7,953 bases of DNA from DASWRT01 sp036403035 (GCA_036403035.1 DASWRT010000121.1:1-7953), one strand, 5' to 3'. Numbered from the stretch's first letter, positions 1 through 6,530 are shown. Translations and numbers: made by a program. The notes: generated from the sequence alone by a model not told the origin.

Positions 1-340
1 CGGCGGTGAAGAGTTCGCCGAAGCGGCGCTGCACGTCGACGACTCCGGCGCCGATCCCGATCCGGCCGCCGAACTCTCCCTTGAGGAACGGCGCCGCGGT
101 CAGGTGGTCGGCATGGACATGGGTTTCCAGGATCCACTCGACCGCGAGCCCATGCGCCCGGACGAAGGCGGCGATCCGCTCCGCGGAGCCGGTCCGCGTG
201 CGCCCGGACTTCATGTCGAAATCGAGCACCGGGTCGATCACCGCGCAACGGCTGCCCGGACCCTCATGAACGACGTAGCTGACGGTCGACGTCGCCTTGT
301 CGAAGAAGGGCTCGACGGCCGGGGCGGCGCAGCTTGTCAT
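1..340 (-). CDS. Metallo-beta-lactamase-fold hydrolase, BLH/persulfide dioxygenase-like (N-terminal 113 aa, cut by window edge)
   Basis: The 113 visible residues begin MTSCAAPAVEPFFDKATSTV and carry the metal-binding signature of the MBL fold: THVHADH at residues 73-79, giving H74, H76, D78 and H79. The early segment AVIDPVLDFDMKSGRT (residues 33-48) is typical of the BLH/ETHE1 branch (beta-lactamase-like hydrolases and sulfur dioxygenases), which oxidise glutathione persulfide in sulfide detoxification. That specific activity is a family-level inference, because the C-terminal half lies outside the window and true ETHE1 proteins use an Fe(II) site. The start ATG lies 8 bases after the stop of the upstream permease with no strong ribosome binding site, which suggests translational coupling in one operon. 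The protein probably acts in the cytoplasm, as no signal peptide is seen. Alternatives are glyoxalase II-like or other MBL hydrolases. Confidence 0.85.
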   Translation of the reverse strand, partial: MTSCAAPAVEPFFDKATSTVSYVVHEGPGSRCAVIDPVLDFDMKSGRTRTGSAERIAAFVRAHGLAVEWILETHVHADHLTAAPFLKGEFGGRIGIGAGVVDVQRRFGELFTA

Positions 341-348
341 GGCGGGGG

Positions 349-1185
349 CTACGCCTTCAGCTTGTAGCCGCTTGCGGCCATCCAGTGGCAGAGCAGGAGC
401 AGGAAGGTGTTGATCCCGAGCATCATCGCGACGCCGGCAGCGAGCGATCCGTCGGCATGGCCGATGAAGCCGTAGCGGAACCCGTCGATCATGTAGAAGA
501 ACGGGTTCGCGTGCGCCAGCAGGTGCCAGCCTTCGGGCAGCCGCTCGACCGAATAGAACGTGCCGGACAGGAACGAGAGCGGCGTTACGACGAAGTTCGT
601 GACCGCCGCGATATGGTCGAACTTCTCCGACCAGATCCCGCCCGCCAGCCCGAGCAGCGACAGCATCAGCGACGCCATGATCGCGTGGAACAGGATGAAG
701 CCGGCATTGTGGATATGGACCGGCACGACGACCGCCATCGCCAGCGCGACGACGAACCCGACCACGATACCGCGCGTCACGCCGCCCAGCGCGTAGCCGA
801 GCGTGAACTCCGCCGGGCTCAGCGGCGGCATCAGCACGTCGACGATGTTGCCCTGGACCTTCGCGATCACGATCGAGGAGGAGGTGTTGGCGAAGGCGTT
901 CTGCGTCATCGCCATCATGATGAGGCCGGGCGCCAGGAACGCCGAGTAGGGCACGTCGCCGACCGCGGGATGGCTGCCGCCGCCCAGCGCCAGCATGAAC
1001 ACCGCGAGATAGAGCAGGGTGGTGACGACCGGCGCCAGGACCGTCTGCGTGTGGACCTTGAGGAAGCGGCGCACTTCCCTGACATACAGCGTCCAGAAGC
1101 CGAGCCAGTTGACGGCGCCGATGCGGCGCGCCTGCGGCGGCGGGAGATAGGCCGTCCGGGCCTCCGGCGGCGTGGGCGAGAGCAC
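349..1185 (-). CDS. ABC-2 type transporter permease
   Basis: A 278-residue inner-membrane protein of the ABC-2 permease family, the usual length for one permease subunit (about 250-280). A cytoplasmic N-terminus with NWLGFWTLYVREVRRFLKVH leads into the first membrane helix (LLYLAVFMLALG, about residues 57-68). The conserved stretch FLAPGLIMMAMTQNAFANTS and the amphipathic segment ending in LMPPLSPAEF follow, then several more hydrophobic helices to a C-terminal helix ending SGYKLKA. Family members pair with a separate ATPase to export lipids, polysaccharides or drugs; the substrate cannot be read here. The start is GTG at 1185, chosen because a perfect AGGAGG sits 9 bases upstream (1195-1200). 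No ATPase gene lies beside it: upstream is divergent recX, downstream is the MBL-fold gene 8 bases away, which likely shares its transcript. Family assignment is secure, function open. Confidence 0.9.
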   Translation of the reverse strand: MLSPTPPEARTAYLPPPQARRIGAVNWLGFWTLYVREVRRFLKVHTQTVLAPVVTTLLYLAVFMLALGGGSHPAVGDVPYSAFLAPGLIMMAMTQNAFANTSSSIVIAKVQGNIVDVLMPPLSPAEFTLGYALGGVTRGIVVGFVVALAMAVVVPVHIHNAGFILFHAIMASLMLSLLGLAGGIWSEKFDHIAAVTNFVVTPLSFLSGTFYSVERLPEGWHLLAHANPFFYMIDGFRYGFIGHADGSLAAGVAMMLGINTFLLLLCHWMAASGYKLKA

Positions 1186-1194
1186 AGGCGAAAT

Positions 1195-1236
1195 CCTCCT
1201 GGAATGAAATTAGCGGTTTGCGGGAAGCGGTGGCAA
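1195..1236 (-). promoter_or_regulatory. Candidate sigma70 promoter and ribosome binding site of the ABC-2 permease gene
   Basis: On the minus strand, TTGCCA (1231-1236, five of six bases of the -35 consensus) is followed by a 16-base spacer and GCTAAT (1209-1214, four of six bases of the -10 consensus). Transcription would begin near 1202, directly before a perfect AGGAGG at 1195-1200, which is 9 bases from the GTG start. The leader would therefore be very short. The region also separates the divergent recX gene, so both genes must be driven from the 93 bases at 1186-1278. The hexamers are read by eye and untested. Confidence 0.5.
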
Positions 1237-1278
1237 GCTGGTGGCCGTCCGGCCCGTCGGCCGAAGCAAGGAGACGAC

Positions 1279-1887
1279 ATGGCGGATGCCGCCCCGCGCC
1301 GCAATACCGGCCGCCTGCCGCGGCGGGTCACGCCGGCCTATCTGGAGAACGCGGCGCTCCATTACCTTCAGCGTTTCGCGACTTCCAGCGCCAACCTGCG
1401 CCGCGTCCTGATGCGCAAGGTGCAGCGCGCCGCCGAGGCGCACGGCGACGACCCCGCCGAGGGCGCCGCGCTGGTCGAGGCGATGCTCGCCCGCTATCAG
1501 GCGGCGGGCCTGCTCGACGACCGGCAATACGCGGCCGCGAAGGCGGCGAGCCTGCAACGGCGCGGGACATCGTCCCGCGCGATCCGCGAACGGCTGGCGG
1601 TGAGGGGGGTCGACCGCGACCTCATCTCCGAAACCGTCGACCGGCTGCACGACGAGGAAGGCGGCGACCTCGCCGCCGCGGCCGCCTTCGCACGGCGGCG
1701 GCGGCTCGGCCCGTTCCGGCCGGCTGCCGGCGGCCGTGCCGCCGGCAATGCGGACGAAGCGGCGGCGCGACGGAACAAGGAACTCGCCGCGATGGCGCGC
1801 GCCGGCTTCGCGTTCGACGTCGCCCGCCGAGTCCTCGCCTGCACGGACGAGGAAGCGGTCGAGGCGATGCTGGCGCGGCAGGAATAG
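1279..1887 (+). CDS. recX: RecX, regulatory protein controlling RecA
   Basis: A 202-residue protein matching alphaproteobacterial RecX, which binds RecA filaments and limits recombinase and LDR/SOS activity in the cytoplasm. Visible marks are the helical repeat start TPAYLENAALHYLQRF (residues 18-33) with SSANLRRVLMRKV after it, the central LLDDRQYAAAKAASLQRRG with SSRAIRERLAVRGV, and the C-terminal basic stretch RRRRLGPFR followed by KELAAMARAGFAFDVARRVL. These correspond to successive three-helix modules of the family. The ATG at 1279 is chosen because AAGGAG (1268-1273) lies 5 bases upstream and the RecX match begins shortly after; the reading frame is open far upstream but that part is only antisense to the permease. 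recA is not in the window, which is common in this class where recX is often separate. The arginine-rich stretch before GPFR is normal for the group. Confidence 0.93.
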   Translation: MADAAPRRNTGRLPRRVTPAYLENAALHYLQRFATSSANLRRVLMRKVQRAAEAHGDDPAEGAALVEAMLARYQAAGLLDDRQYAAAKAASLQRRGTSSRAIRERLAVRGVDRDLISETVDRLHDEEGGDLAAAAAFARRRRLGPFRPAAGGRAAGNADEAAARRNKELAAMARAGFAFDVARRVLACTDEEAVEAMLARQE

Positions 1888-2057
1888 TCTACCGCGTACA
1901 GGATACTGGCGGCGCCTGTCGCGGGCTCGCGCCGAACTGTGCCCGTCCGGCAGGCGGCGGGACGAATAGTGCCGATCTGCTGTTTGGCTCCCGGTGATGG
2001 ATGCAGGCTGCGCCCAAGATGCGCGCTGCGTGCGCAACTTTTCGGGAGTATCGCGCC

Positions 2058-3104
2058 GTGTTCCTATCCAAGCGCTGCATGACCGCTGCCTCGGCCGTCG
2101 CCGCCGCCACTGCCTGCTGGCTCTTCGTGTCGGCAGGATCGGCGATTGCGGGGCCGACTCTCGACAAGACCCGGCAGGCCGGCGAACTCAGGTGCGGCGT
2201 CAACACCGGTCTGGCGGGCTTCGCTACCGCCGATAGCCAGGGACGCTACACCGGGTTCGACGTCGATTTCTGCCGCGCCGTCGCCGCGGCCGTCCTCGGC
2301 GATGCCGCCAAGGTGAGATTTACGCCCCTCAGCGCCCAGCAGCGTTTCGCGGCGATCCAGTCAGGCGAGGTCGATCTGCTCTCGCGCAACACGACTTGGA
2401 CGCTCCAGCGCGACGCCGAACTCGGGCTCAACTTCGCCCCGGTCAATTTCTATGACGGCCAAGGCTTCATGGTGCCGCGGAAGCTCGGCGTGAAGAGCGC
2501 CAAGGAGCTGAACGGCGCCTCGATCTGCGTTCCGGCCGGGAGCACGACGGAACTCAACCTCGCCGACTTCGCGCGGTCCAACGGCATCAGCGTGAAGCCG
2601 GTGGTGATCGAAAGCCTCGACGAAGTCGAGAATGCCTATTTCTCCGGCCGTTGCGATGCGCTGACGAACGACGCGTCGGGCCTTGCCGGCGCCCGGCTCG
2701 GCAAGGCCGCGAACCCCGACGATCACGTGATCCTGCCGGAACGGATCTCGAAGGAACCGCTCGCCCTGACCGTGCGTCAGGGCGACGAGGAGTGGAACGA
2801 CATCGTCCGCTGGGTGGTGTACGCGTTGATCGAGGCGGAGGAGCGGGGCGTCACGCAGAAGAACGCCGATGAGATGCTGAAGAGCGACGATCCGACGATC
2901 AAGCGGCTGCTGGGCGCCACGCCGGGCATGGGCAAGGCGCTCGGCCTCGACGAGAAGTGGGCGTACAACGCGGTCAAGGCGGTCGGCAACTACGGCGAGA
3001 TCTTCGACCGCAACATCGGCAAGGATTCGCCGCTGAAGCTGGAGCGCGGCATCAACGACCTGTGGACCCGCGGCGGCCTCATGTACGCCATGCCGGTCCG
3101 CTGA
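2058..3104 (+). CDS. aapJ: Periplasmic amino-acid ABC transporter substrate-binding protein, AapJ/BztA type
   Basis: A periplasmic solute-binding protein of the general L-amino acid (AapJ) / glutamate-glutamine-aspartate-asparagine (BztA) family. From the GTG start it has 348 residues, close to the family's roughly 340. A signal peptide occupies residues 1-31, ending AGSAIA before GPTLDK. Family signatures follow: CGVNTGLAGF (46-55), GFDVDFCRAVAAAV (66-79), SGEVDLLSRNTTWTLQRD (102-119), then YDGQGFMVPRKLGVKSAKEL, TTELNLADFARSN, DDHVILPERISKEPLALTVR, VGNYGEIFDRN and a C-terminal LWTRGGLMYA. GTG at 2058 is preferred to the more upstream ATG at 2001 because GGGAG (2044-2048) lies 9 bases before it and the signal peptide then starts at the right place. 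The family normally sits in front of aapQMP permease and ATPase genes; none follows here, so it is either an unlinked paralogue or supplies a distant transporter. The symbol is by family likeness, not proven orthology. Confidence 0.93.
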   Translation: MFLSKRCMTAASAVAAATACWLFVSAGSAIAGPTLDKTRQAGELRCGVNTGLAGFATADSQGRYTGFDVDFCRAVAAAVLGDAAKVRFTPLSAQQRFAAIQSGEVDLLSRNTTWTLQRDAELGLNFAPVNFYDGQGFMVPRKLGVKSAKELNGASICVPAGSTTELNLADFARSNGISVKPVVIESLDEVENAYFSGRCDALTNDASGLAGARLGKAANPDDHVILPERISKEPLALTVRQGDEEWNDIVRWVVYALIEAEERGVTQKNADEMLKSDDPTIKRLLGATPGMGKALGLDEKWAYNAVKAVGNYGEIFDRNIGKDSPLKLERGINDLWTRGGLMYAMPVR

Positions 3105-3124
3105 CGAGAGGGCGAACCGGGAGT

Positions 3125-3147
3125 GGCGGGCGGCACCGCCGCCCGCC
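3125..3147 (+). terminator. GC-rich hairpin after the amino-acid binding protein gene
   Basis: A perfect 10-base-pair inverted repeat (GGCGGGCGGC, loop ACC, GCCGCCCGCC) begins 20 bases after the stop codon at 3104. Its position suggests a transcription terminator or an mRNA 3' stabilising hairpin. No run of T follows, so it is not a classical intrinsic terminator; in high-GC alphaproteobacteria such T-poor hairpins are common behind genes. Termination is an inference. Confidence 0.5.
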
Positions 3148-3203
3148 CGCGTGCCCGTGCTCGGCAACCGACGCGATAGCCCGACCGCCAATGAGCCGCC
3201 GGG

Positions 3204-3231
3204 TTTCACCGCGTGCCCGACCTGTGCTAAA
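3204..3231 (+). promoter_or_regulatory. Weak candidate promoter of the glycosyltransferase gene group
   Basis: The 210-base gap between the binding-protein stop and the glycosyltransferase start contains TTTCAC (3204-3209), a 16-base spacer and GCTAAA (3226-3231). The -10-like part has the same CTAA core as the permease promoter candidate. The match is poor at the -35 side, and the leader to the ATG at 3315 would be about 75 bases. The call rests mainly on the need for a promoter after the hairpin at 3125-3147. Confidence 0.25.
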
Positions 3232-3314
3232 CCGCGTCCGCACGCTGCGGCCGGCGCGGCGCACTGTTCGGATTGCCGGCCGCGCCATCGTTGCCGGCGC
3301 CGCGCCTGGAGTTC

Positions 3315-4094
3315 ATGGACCTTTCGATCGTCATCCCCGTCCGCAACGAGGCCGAGAACATCGGGCCGCTCGTCGCCGAGATCCGTGCCGCGCTCGATGG
3401 ACGGGCCGAGTACGAGATCGTGTATGTCGATGACGGCAGCCGCGACGGGACGCTCACGGCCTTGGAAGCGATCCGTGCTGCCGGGTTCCCGCGGCTGCGC
3501 GTGCTCCGCCACGCCGAGAGCTGCGGGCAGAGCGCGGCGATCCGCACCGGCGTCAAGGCGGCCGGCGCGACATGGATCGCGACGCTCGACGGCGACGGGC
3601 AGAACGACCCCGCCGACATCCCGCGCCTCTGGGCGATGGCGCAGACGGACGCGAGCGGCCGGACGCTCATCGCCGGGCACCGGCAGAAGCGCCGGGATAC
3701 CTGGACGAAGCGGGCCTCCTCGCGGATCGCGAACCGCGTGCGCGCCGCGCTGCTCAAGGACGAGACGCCGGACACCGGCTGCGGCCTCAAGCTGTTCCGC
3801 CGGGACCTGTTCCTCGACCTTCCCTATTTCGACCATATGCACCGCTACCTGCCGGCCCTCGTGCTGCGCGCCGGCGGACGTACCGTGTCGGTGCCGGTCA
3901 ATCACCGGCCGCGCGAGCGCGGCACCTCGAACTACGGCACGCTCGACCGGCTGCTCGTCGGCATCACCGACCTGTTCGGGGTAATGTGGCTGCAACGCCG
4001 CTCCAGGCTGCCGCGCCTCGTCGGCGATGAGGGCGCCACGATGGTGACGGCGGCCGGCGGCAACGCAGCCGCGACCGCGCATGACGGCCCCTGA
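3315..4094 (+). CDS. Family 2 glycosyltransferase, DPM1-like (polyprenyl-phosphate sugar synthase)
   Basis: A 259-residue GT-A-fold enzyme of the dolichol-phosphate mannosyltransferase-like group, which moves a sugar from a nucleotide donor onto a polyprenyl phosphate at the cytoplasmic face of the membrane. Seen motifs are LSIVIPVRNEAENIG (residues 3-17), YVDDGSRDGT with D39-D40 (37-46), the metal-binding LDGDGQND with D92 and D94 (91-98), DTGCGLKLFRRDLF (153-166) and RERGTSNYG (200-208), which fits the conserved acceptor-side region. It lacks the C-terminal membrane helices of the GtrB/ArnC type, so it is a soluble or peripheral form; alphaproteobacterial RgtE-like dodecaprenyl-phosphate galacturonate synthases are one relative to consider, but the sugar cannot be read. 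The ATG at 3315 is chosen because the fold begins directly there and GGAG (3308-3311) precedes it, though only 3 bases away. The next gene starts within or just after its 3' end, implying one operon. Confidence 0.9.
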   Translation: MDLSIVIPVRNEAENIGPLVAEIRAALDGRAEYEIVYVDDGSRDGTLTALEAIRAAGFPRLRVLRHAESCGQSAAIRTGVKAAGATWIATLDGDGQNDPADIPRLWAMAQTDASGRTLIAGHRQKRRDTWTKRASSRIANRVRAALLKDETPDTGCGLKLFRRDLFLDLPYFDHMHRYLPALVLRAGGRTVSVPVNHRPRERGTSNYGTLDRLLVGITDLFGVMWLQRRSRLPRLVGDEGATMVTAAGGNAAATAHDGP

Positions 4095-4110
4095 CCGGGA
4101 AGGCGGAAGC

Positions 4111-4851
4111 GTGAAGAACGGAGCCACCGCAACCGTCGCCGCTCCCGAAGCCGGCCCCGCCCGCAGCGGGCTCGCCGGCTTCCGGACCGCCGGCCGGATC
4201 CTTACGCTTGCGCTGCTCGCGGCCGGGCTCGCCGCTGTCTGGCGCTACCGCGCGGCGCTCGACCCGGCGTCGATCGTCGCGACGATCGGGCGCTATCCCG
4301 CGGCGCCGCTCATGTTCCTCGCCGCGCACGTCGCCGCGAGCCTGCTTTTCGTGCCCCGCACGCTCCTGGCGCTCGCTGCCGGCCTGCTGTTCGGCCTGTG
4401 GTGGGGCATCGTCTGGGCGGGCGCCGGGAGCGTCATCGGCGCGACCGCCGGCTTCCTCCTCGCCCGCTATGTCAATGGCGGACTCATCGACCTCGAGAAC
4501 ACGCGCGGCCTCGGACCGGTGCTGCTGCGTGCCGAGCAGGGCGGCTGGCGGTCGGTGGCGATGCTGCGGCTCGTGCCGGTGCTGCCGCACAGCCTCGCGA
4601 ACTACGCGCTCGGGCTGACCCGGCTGCCGCTCGGCAGCTATGCCTTGGGCTCGCTGCTCGGACAGTTGCCGATGACGATCGCCTACGTCGATTTCGGCAC
4701 GGCCGGCAGCGAGATGCTGGCCGGCGGCGGCAGCGGCAAGGCCGGCTGGATCGCGCCGACCCTGGTCGGGCTTGCCGCTCTTGCCGTCTCGATTCTCCTG
4801 CCGAAGCTGGCCAACCGCCGCCGAGGGATCGGCAACCAGCCGCGCGCATAG
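4111..4851 (+). CDS. TVP38/TMEM64 family (VTT-domain) inner-membrane protein
   Basis: A multi-spanning membrane protein of the TVP38/TMEM64, or SNARE-associated/DedA-related, family. From GTG at 4111 it has 246 residues. Hydrophobic helices are visible at about residues 30-44, 64-95, 97-118 and near the C-terminus (IAPTLVGLAALAVSILL). Family motifs are VPRTLLALAAGLLFG (81-95), with the following GSVIGATAGFLLARYV (106-121), and RLVPVLPHSLANYALGLT (153-170), then LLGQLPMTIAYVDFG (182-196), which form the re-entrant core. Relatives with this fold are implicated in lipid movement across membranes; no activity is proven for this subgroup. GTG at 4111 is preferred because AAGG lies 7 bases upstream; an in-frame ATG at 4081 would overlap the glycosyltransferase by 14 bases but has no ribosome binding site. 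The tight spacing to the glycosyltransferase suggests co-translation and a shared role at the membrane. Confidence 0.88.
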   Translation: MKNGATATVAAPEAGPARSGLAGFRTAGRILTLALLAAGLAAVWRYRAALDPASIVATIGRYPAAPLMFLAAHVAASLLFVPRTLLALAAGLLFGLWWGIVWAGAGSVIGATAGFLLARYVNGGLIDLENTRGLGPVLLRAEQGGWRSVAMLRLVPVLPHSLANYALGLTRLPLGSYALGSLLGQLPMTIAYVDFGTAGSEMLAGGGSGKAGWIAPTLVGLAALAVSILLPKLANRRRGIGNQPRA

Positions 4852-4863
4852 AGCGCGCATAGA
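4842..4863 (+). repeat. 11-base tandem duplication across the stop codon of the VTT-domain gene
   Basis: GCGCGCATAGA occurs twice in direct succession (4842-4852 and 4853-4863), an exact copy. The first copy contains the TAG stop at 4849-4851; the second copy is shifted by 11 bases and is therefore in another frame and untranslated. It looks like a simple slippage duplication in the 3' end of the gene and lengthens the gap to the next gene. Confidence 0.85.
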
Positions 4864-4903
4864 GAAAGCGCGAGGGGATTACCGCCGTGGTAAAGTCGGC
4901 CGC

Positions 4904-5287
4904 ATGGCAACGCTCAGCCTGCGTATCGATTTCGACGGAGCGGACTCGGTCGGTCCGGGCAAGATCCGCCTTCTTGAACTGCTTCGGGAGACCGGCTCGA
5001 TCGCGGCGGCCGGCCGCGCGATGGACATGTCCTATCGCCGCGCGTGGCTTTTGGTCGACGAACTCAATCGATCGTTCCGTATGCCGGTCGTAGCAACCAA
5101 GCTCGGCGGCAGCGGCGGCGGCGGCGCGGAACTCACGCACTTCGGTGAAGAGCTTGTGACCCATTATCGAGCCATGGAAGCGGCGGCATACGCGGCCTTG
5201 CGCCCTCATTTGTCGGCATTGGACAGCGCCGTCGCGGCGGCTGGCCCGTCCGCCGCCGGGAATGCGAAACCGAATCACCCGACCTGA
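4904..5287 (+). CDS. Small ModE-like winged helix-turn-helix regulator (DNA-binding domain only)
   Basis: A 127-residue cytoplasmic DNA-binding protein matching the N-terminal domain of ModE, the molybdate-responsive regulator. The helix-turn-helix reads KIRLLELLRETGSIAAAGRA (residues 20-39) continuing MDMSYRRAWLLVDELN (40-55), the hallmark of the family. The wing follows at VVATKLGGSGGGGAELT (62-78), with the glycine-rich tip typical of ModE, then a helix from FGEELVTHYRAMEAAA that usually mediates dimerisation. The C-terminal tail after about residue 105 is Ala/Gly/Pro-rich and low in complexity. The TOBE/MopB molybdate-binding domains of full ModE (about 260 residues) are absent, so the protein may not sense molybdate itself, or may sense something else. 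No modABC genes are near. The ATG at 4904 has only a weak upstream ribosome binding site; no better in-frame start exists close by. It lies 52 bases after the VTT gene and could be co-transcribed. Confidence 0.87.
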   Translation: MATLSLRIDFDGADSVGPGKIRLLELLRETGSIAAAGRAMDMSYRRAWLLVDELNRSFRMPVVATKLGGSGGGGAELTHFGEELVTHYRAMEAAAYAALRPHLSALDSAVAAAGPSAAGNAKPNHPT

Positions 5288-5349
5288 TCAGTCGACCCGC
5301 CGCTCGGCTTGCCGGTGAGTCTGCGTCCGGCGGCATCCACCCTCTCCGC

Positions 5350-6393
5350 TTAAGGCGCCGGCCGGAAGATCCAGACCGACGCGGGCTCGCGCCGCTCGGC
5401 ACGGACGGCCAGGAACAGCCGGTCGAGATCGGGCACGAAGAGCGACGTGCGGGCGCCGGGAACGGTGCGTATCCGCTCGATCTCCCGGTATGCGCCGCCC
5501 TCCTCCCGCTGTATGACGGCAAGGGCGCCCTCGCCGCAACTCACATAGATCCGCCGGCGCTTCGCGTCGAAGAAGACGTCGTCGGCGTCGATGCAGGTCG
5601 GCATGCGCGCGACGACGGCGCCGTCCCGCGCATCGAAAACGGCGAGCAGCGCCGGCTGCCGGTAGACGACGAGGAGCCGGTCGCTGCCGGCGTCGAACGC
5701 CATCGGGAAGTTGGCCGCTTCGCCCGGCAGCGTCCACGCGGCGACCTGCTGCTTGGCCGCACGGTCGACGACCGCGACCTGCCGCGCATCCGGCACGTTG
5801 ACGAAAATGCGCGTCCCGTCGGGATCGAGCTGGAACGACTCCGGGTGCGCCGGCAGGGAAATGTCGCCCGTTCTGGCGCCGGTCGCCGCGTCGATCAGCG
5901 CGATGGCGCCGCTGCCGTACCCGACCGCGACCTGATTCGTCCGGGCGTCGACGCGAATATTGTCGGCGTCCTCGCCGAGATCGATCGTGCCGGCCGGCGC
6001 AAGATCCGCGCCCCGATAAAGATGGACGGAGCCGTCGCCCGCGTTTGCGACATAGGCCGTATCGGTGCCGGCGACGTACCCGATGCCCTGCGGCTCCTTC
6101 AACCCGCCGACTCGGCGGAGGAGTTTTCCCGCGGCGACATCGACCGCGCTGAAGCTGCCGTTGCCGAGTTCGGCGACGAACAGCCGGCGCCGCGCGAGGT
6201 CGACCGCGAGGTGGTCGATCCGGCCGCTGACGTCGCCGAGCGCGATCTTGCGTTCGAGCGTCAGCGCCGCCGCCGCCGTGCCGTCGCTTGCCGCGGAAGC
6301 CGGAGTGCCGGCGAACAGGAGACCGCAGGCCGCCGCCGACAGCCATGCCCGGCAGCGTCGGCTCGTGATGGATAGGATTGCCGTTCGGTCCAT
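5350..6393 (-). CDS. Secreted seven-bladed beta-propeller protein, YncE-like
   Basis: A 347-residue exported protein. A signal peptide covers residues 1-34, with a basic start, a hydrophobic core (AWLSAAACGLLFAG) and a TPASA cleavage site. The mature part is seven blade repeats of about 41-44 residues, each with a ...D...R..LFVA...G.. V.D..TG pattern, starting near residues 57, 101, 142, 183, 228, 269 and 313; this fits the YVTN/YncE-type propellers. Such proteins are periplasmic; no catalytic residues are evident and the function is unknown, with binding or scaffolding as the usual guess. The ATG at 6393 is chosen because GAGG (6403-6406 on the complementary strand) lies 9 bases upstream and the signal peptide follows directly; the frame stays open further upstream but that part has no sensible content. 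The gene converges on the ModE-like gene with 62 bases between stops and is divergent from the aldo/keto reductase. Confidence 0.87.
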   Translation of the reverse strand: MDRTAILSITSRRCRAWLSAAACGLLFAGTPASAASDGTAAAALTLERKIALGDVSGRIDHLAVDLARRRLFVAELGNGSFSAVDVAAGKLLRRVGGLKEPQGIGYVAGTDTAYVANAGDGSVHLYRGADLAPAGTIDLGEDADNIRVDARTNQVAVGYGSGAIALIDAATGARTGDISLPAHPESFQLDPDGTRIFVNVPDARQVAVVDRAAKQQVAAWTLPGEAANFPMAFDAGSDRLLVVYRQPALLAVFDARDGAVVARMPTCIDADDVFFDAKRRRIYVSCGEGALAVIQREEGGAYREIERIRTVPGARTSLFVPDLDRLFLAVRAERREPASVWIFRPAP

Positions 6394-6435
6394 GCACGCA
6401 CACCTCGCCCGTCGTCGCGAGTTGCGCAGAGCTTG

Positions 6436-6449
6436 GACGGCGTGCCGTC
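6436..6449. repeat. Short palindrome GACGGC-GT-GCCGTC
   Basis: A perfect 6-base inverted repeat with a 2-base centre, 43 bases upstream of the propeller start codon. It could be an operator or a leader hairpin of the propeller gene. With this base composition, 6-base arms also arise by chance, so the call is weak. Confidence 0.3.
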
Positions 6450-6530
6450 TCATGGGGAGTCTGCCGGTCCCCGATCGGCGGGACTGCGCGGCGGCAAAGC
6501 ACGCCGCACGCTCCCGCCCGGTCAACGCCG

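Noticed and set aside
334..1278. Long plus-strand open frame upstream of and fused in frame to recX
   Set aside because: It is exactly antisense to the ABC-2 permease and its translation is Arg/Asp/Glu/His-rich low-complexity sequence, typical of the shadow of a high-GC gene. recX has its own ATG and ribosome binding site at 1279.
1888..2057. Promoter or small RNA between recX and the binding-protein gene
   Set aside because: No convincing -35/-10 pair, hairpin or coding frame could be read in the 170 bases; only short imperfect repeats such as GAACTGTGCC and GAATAGTGCC are visible.
2361..4127. 588-codon minus-strand open frame spanning the binding-protein and glycosyltransferase genes
   Set aside because: It runs antisense across two clearly recognisable genes and their intergenic region, with no recognisable domain; stop codons are simply rare on that frame at this GC content.
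3964..4860. 298-codon minus-strand open frame opposite the VTT-domain gene
   Set aside because: The translation is Arg/Ala/Gly/Glu-rich without hydrophobic or domain structure, and the opposite strand encodes intact VTT-family motifs.
5288..5349. Possible bidirectional terminator between the two convergent stops
   Set aside because: Only a 5-base arm pair (GCCGG at 5311-5315, CCGGC at 5327-5331) with an 11-base loop and no T run was found; too weak to call.
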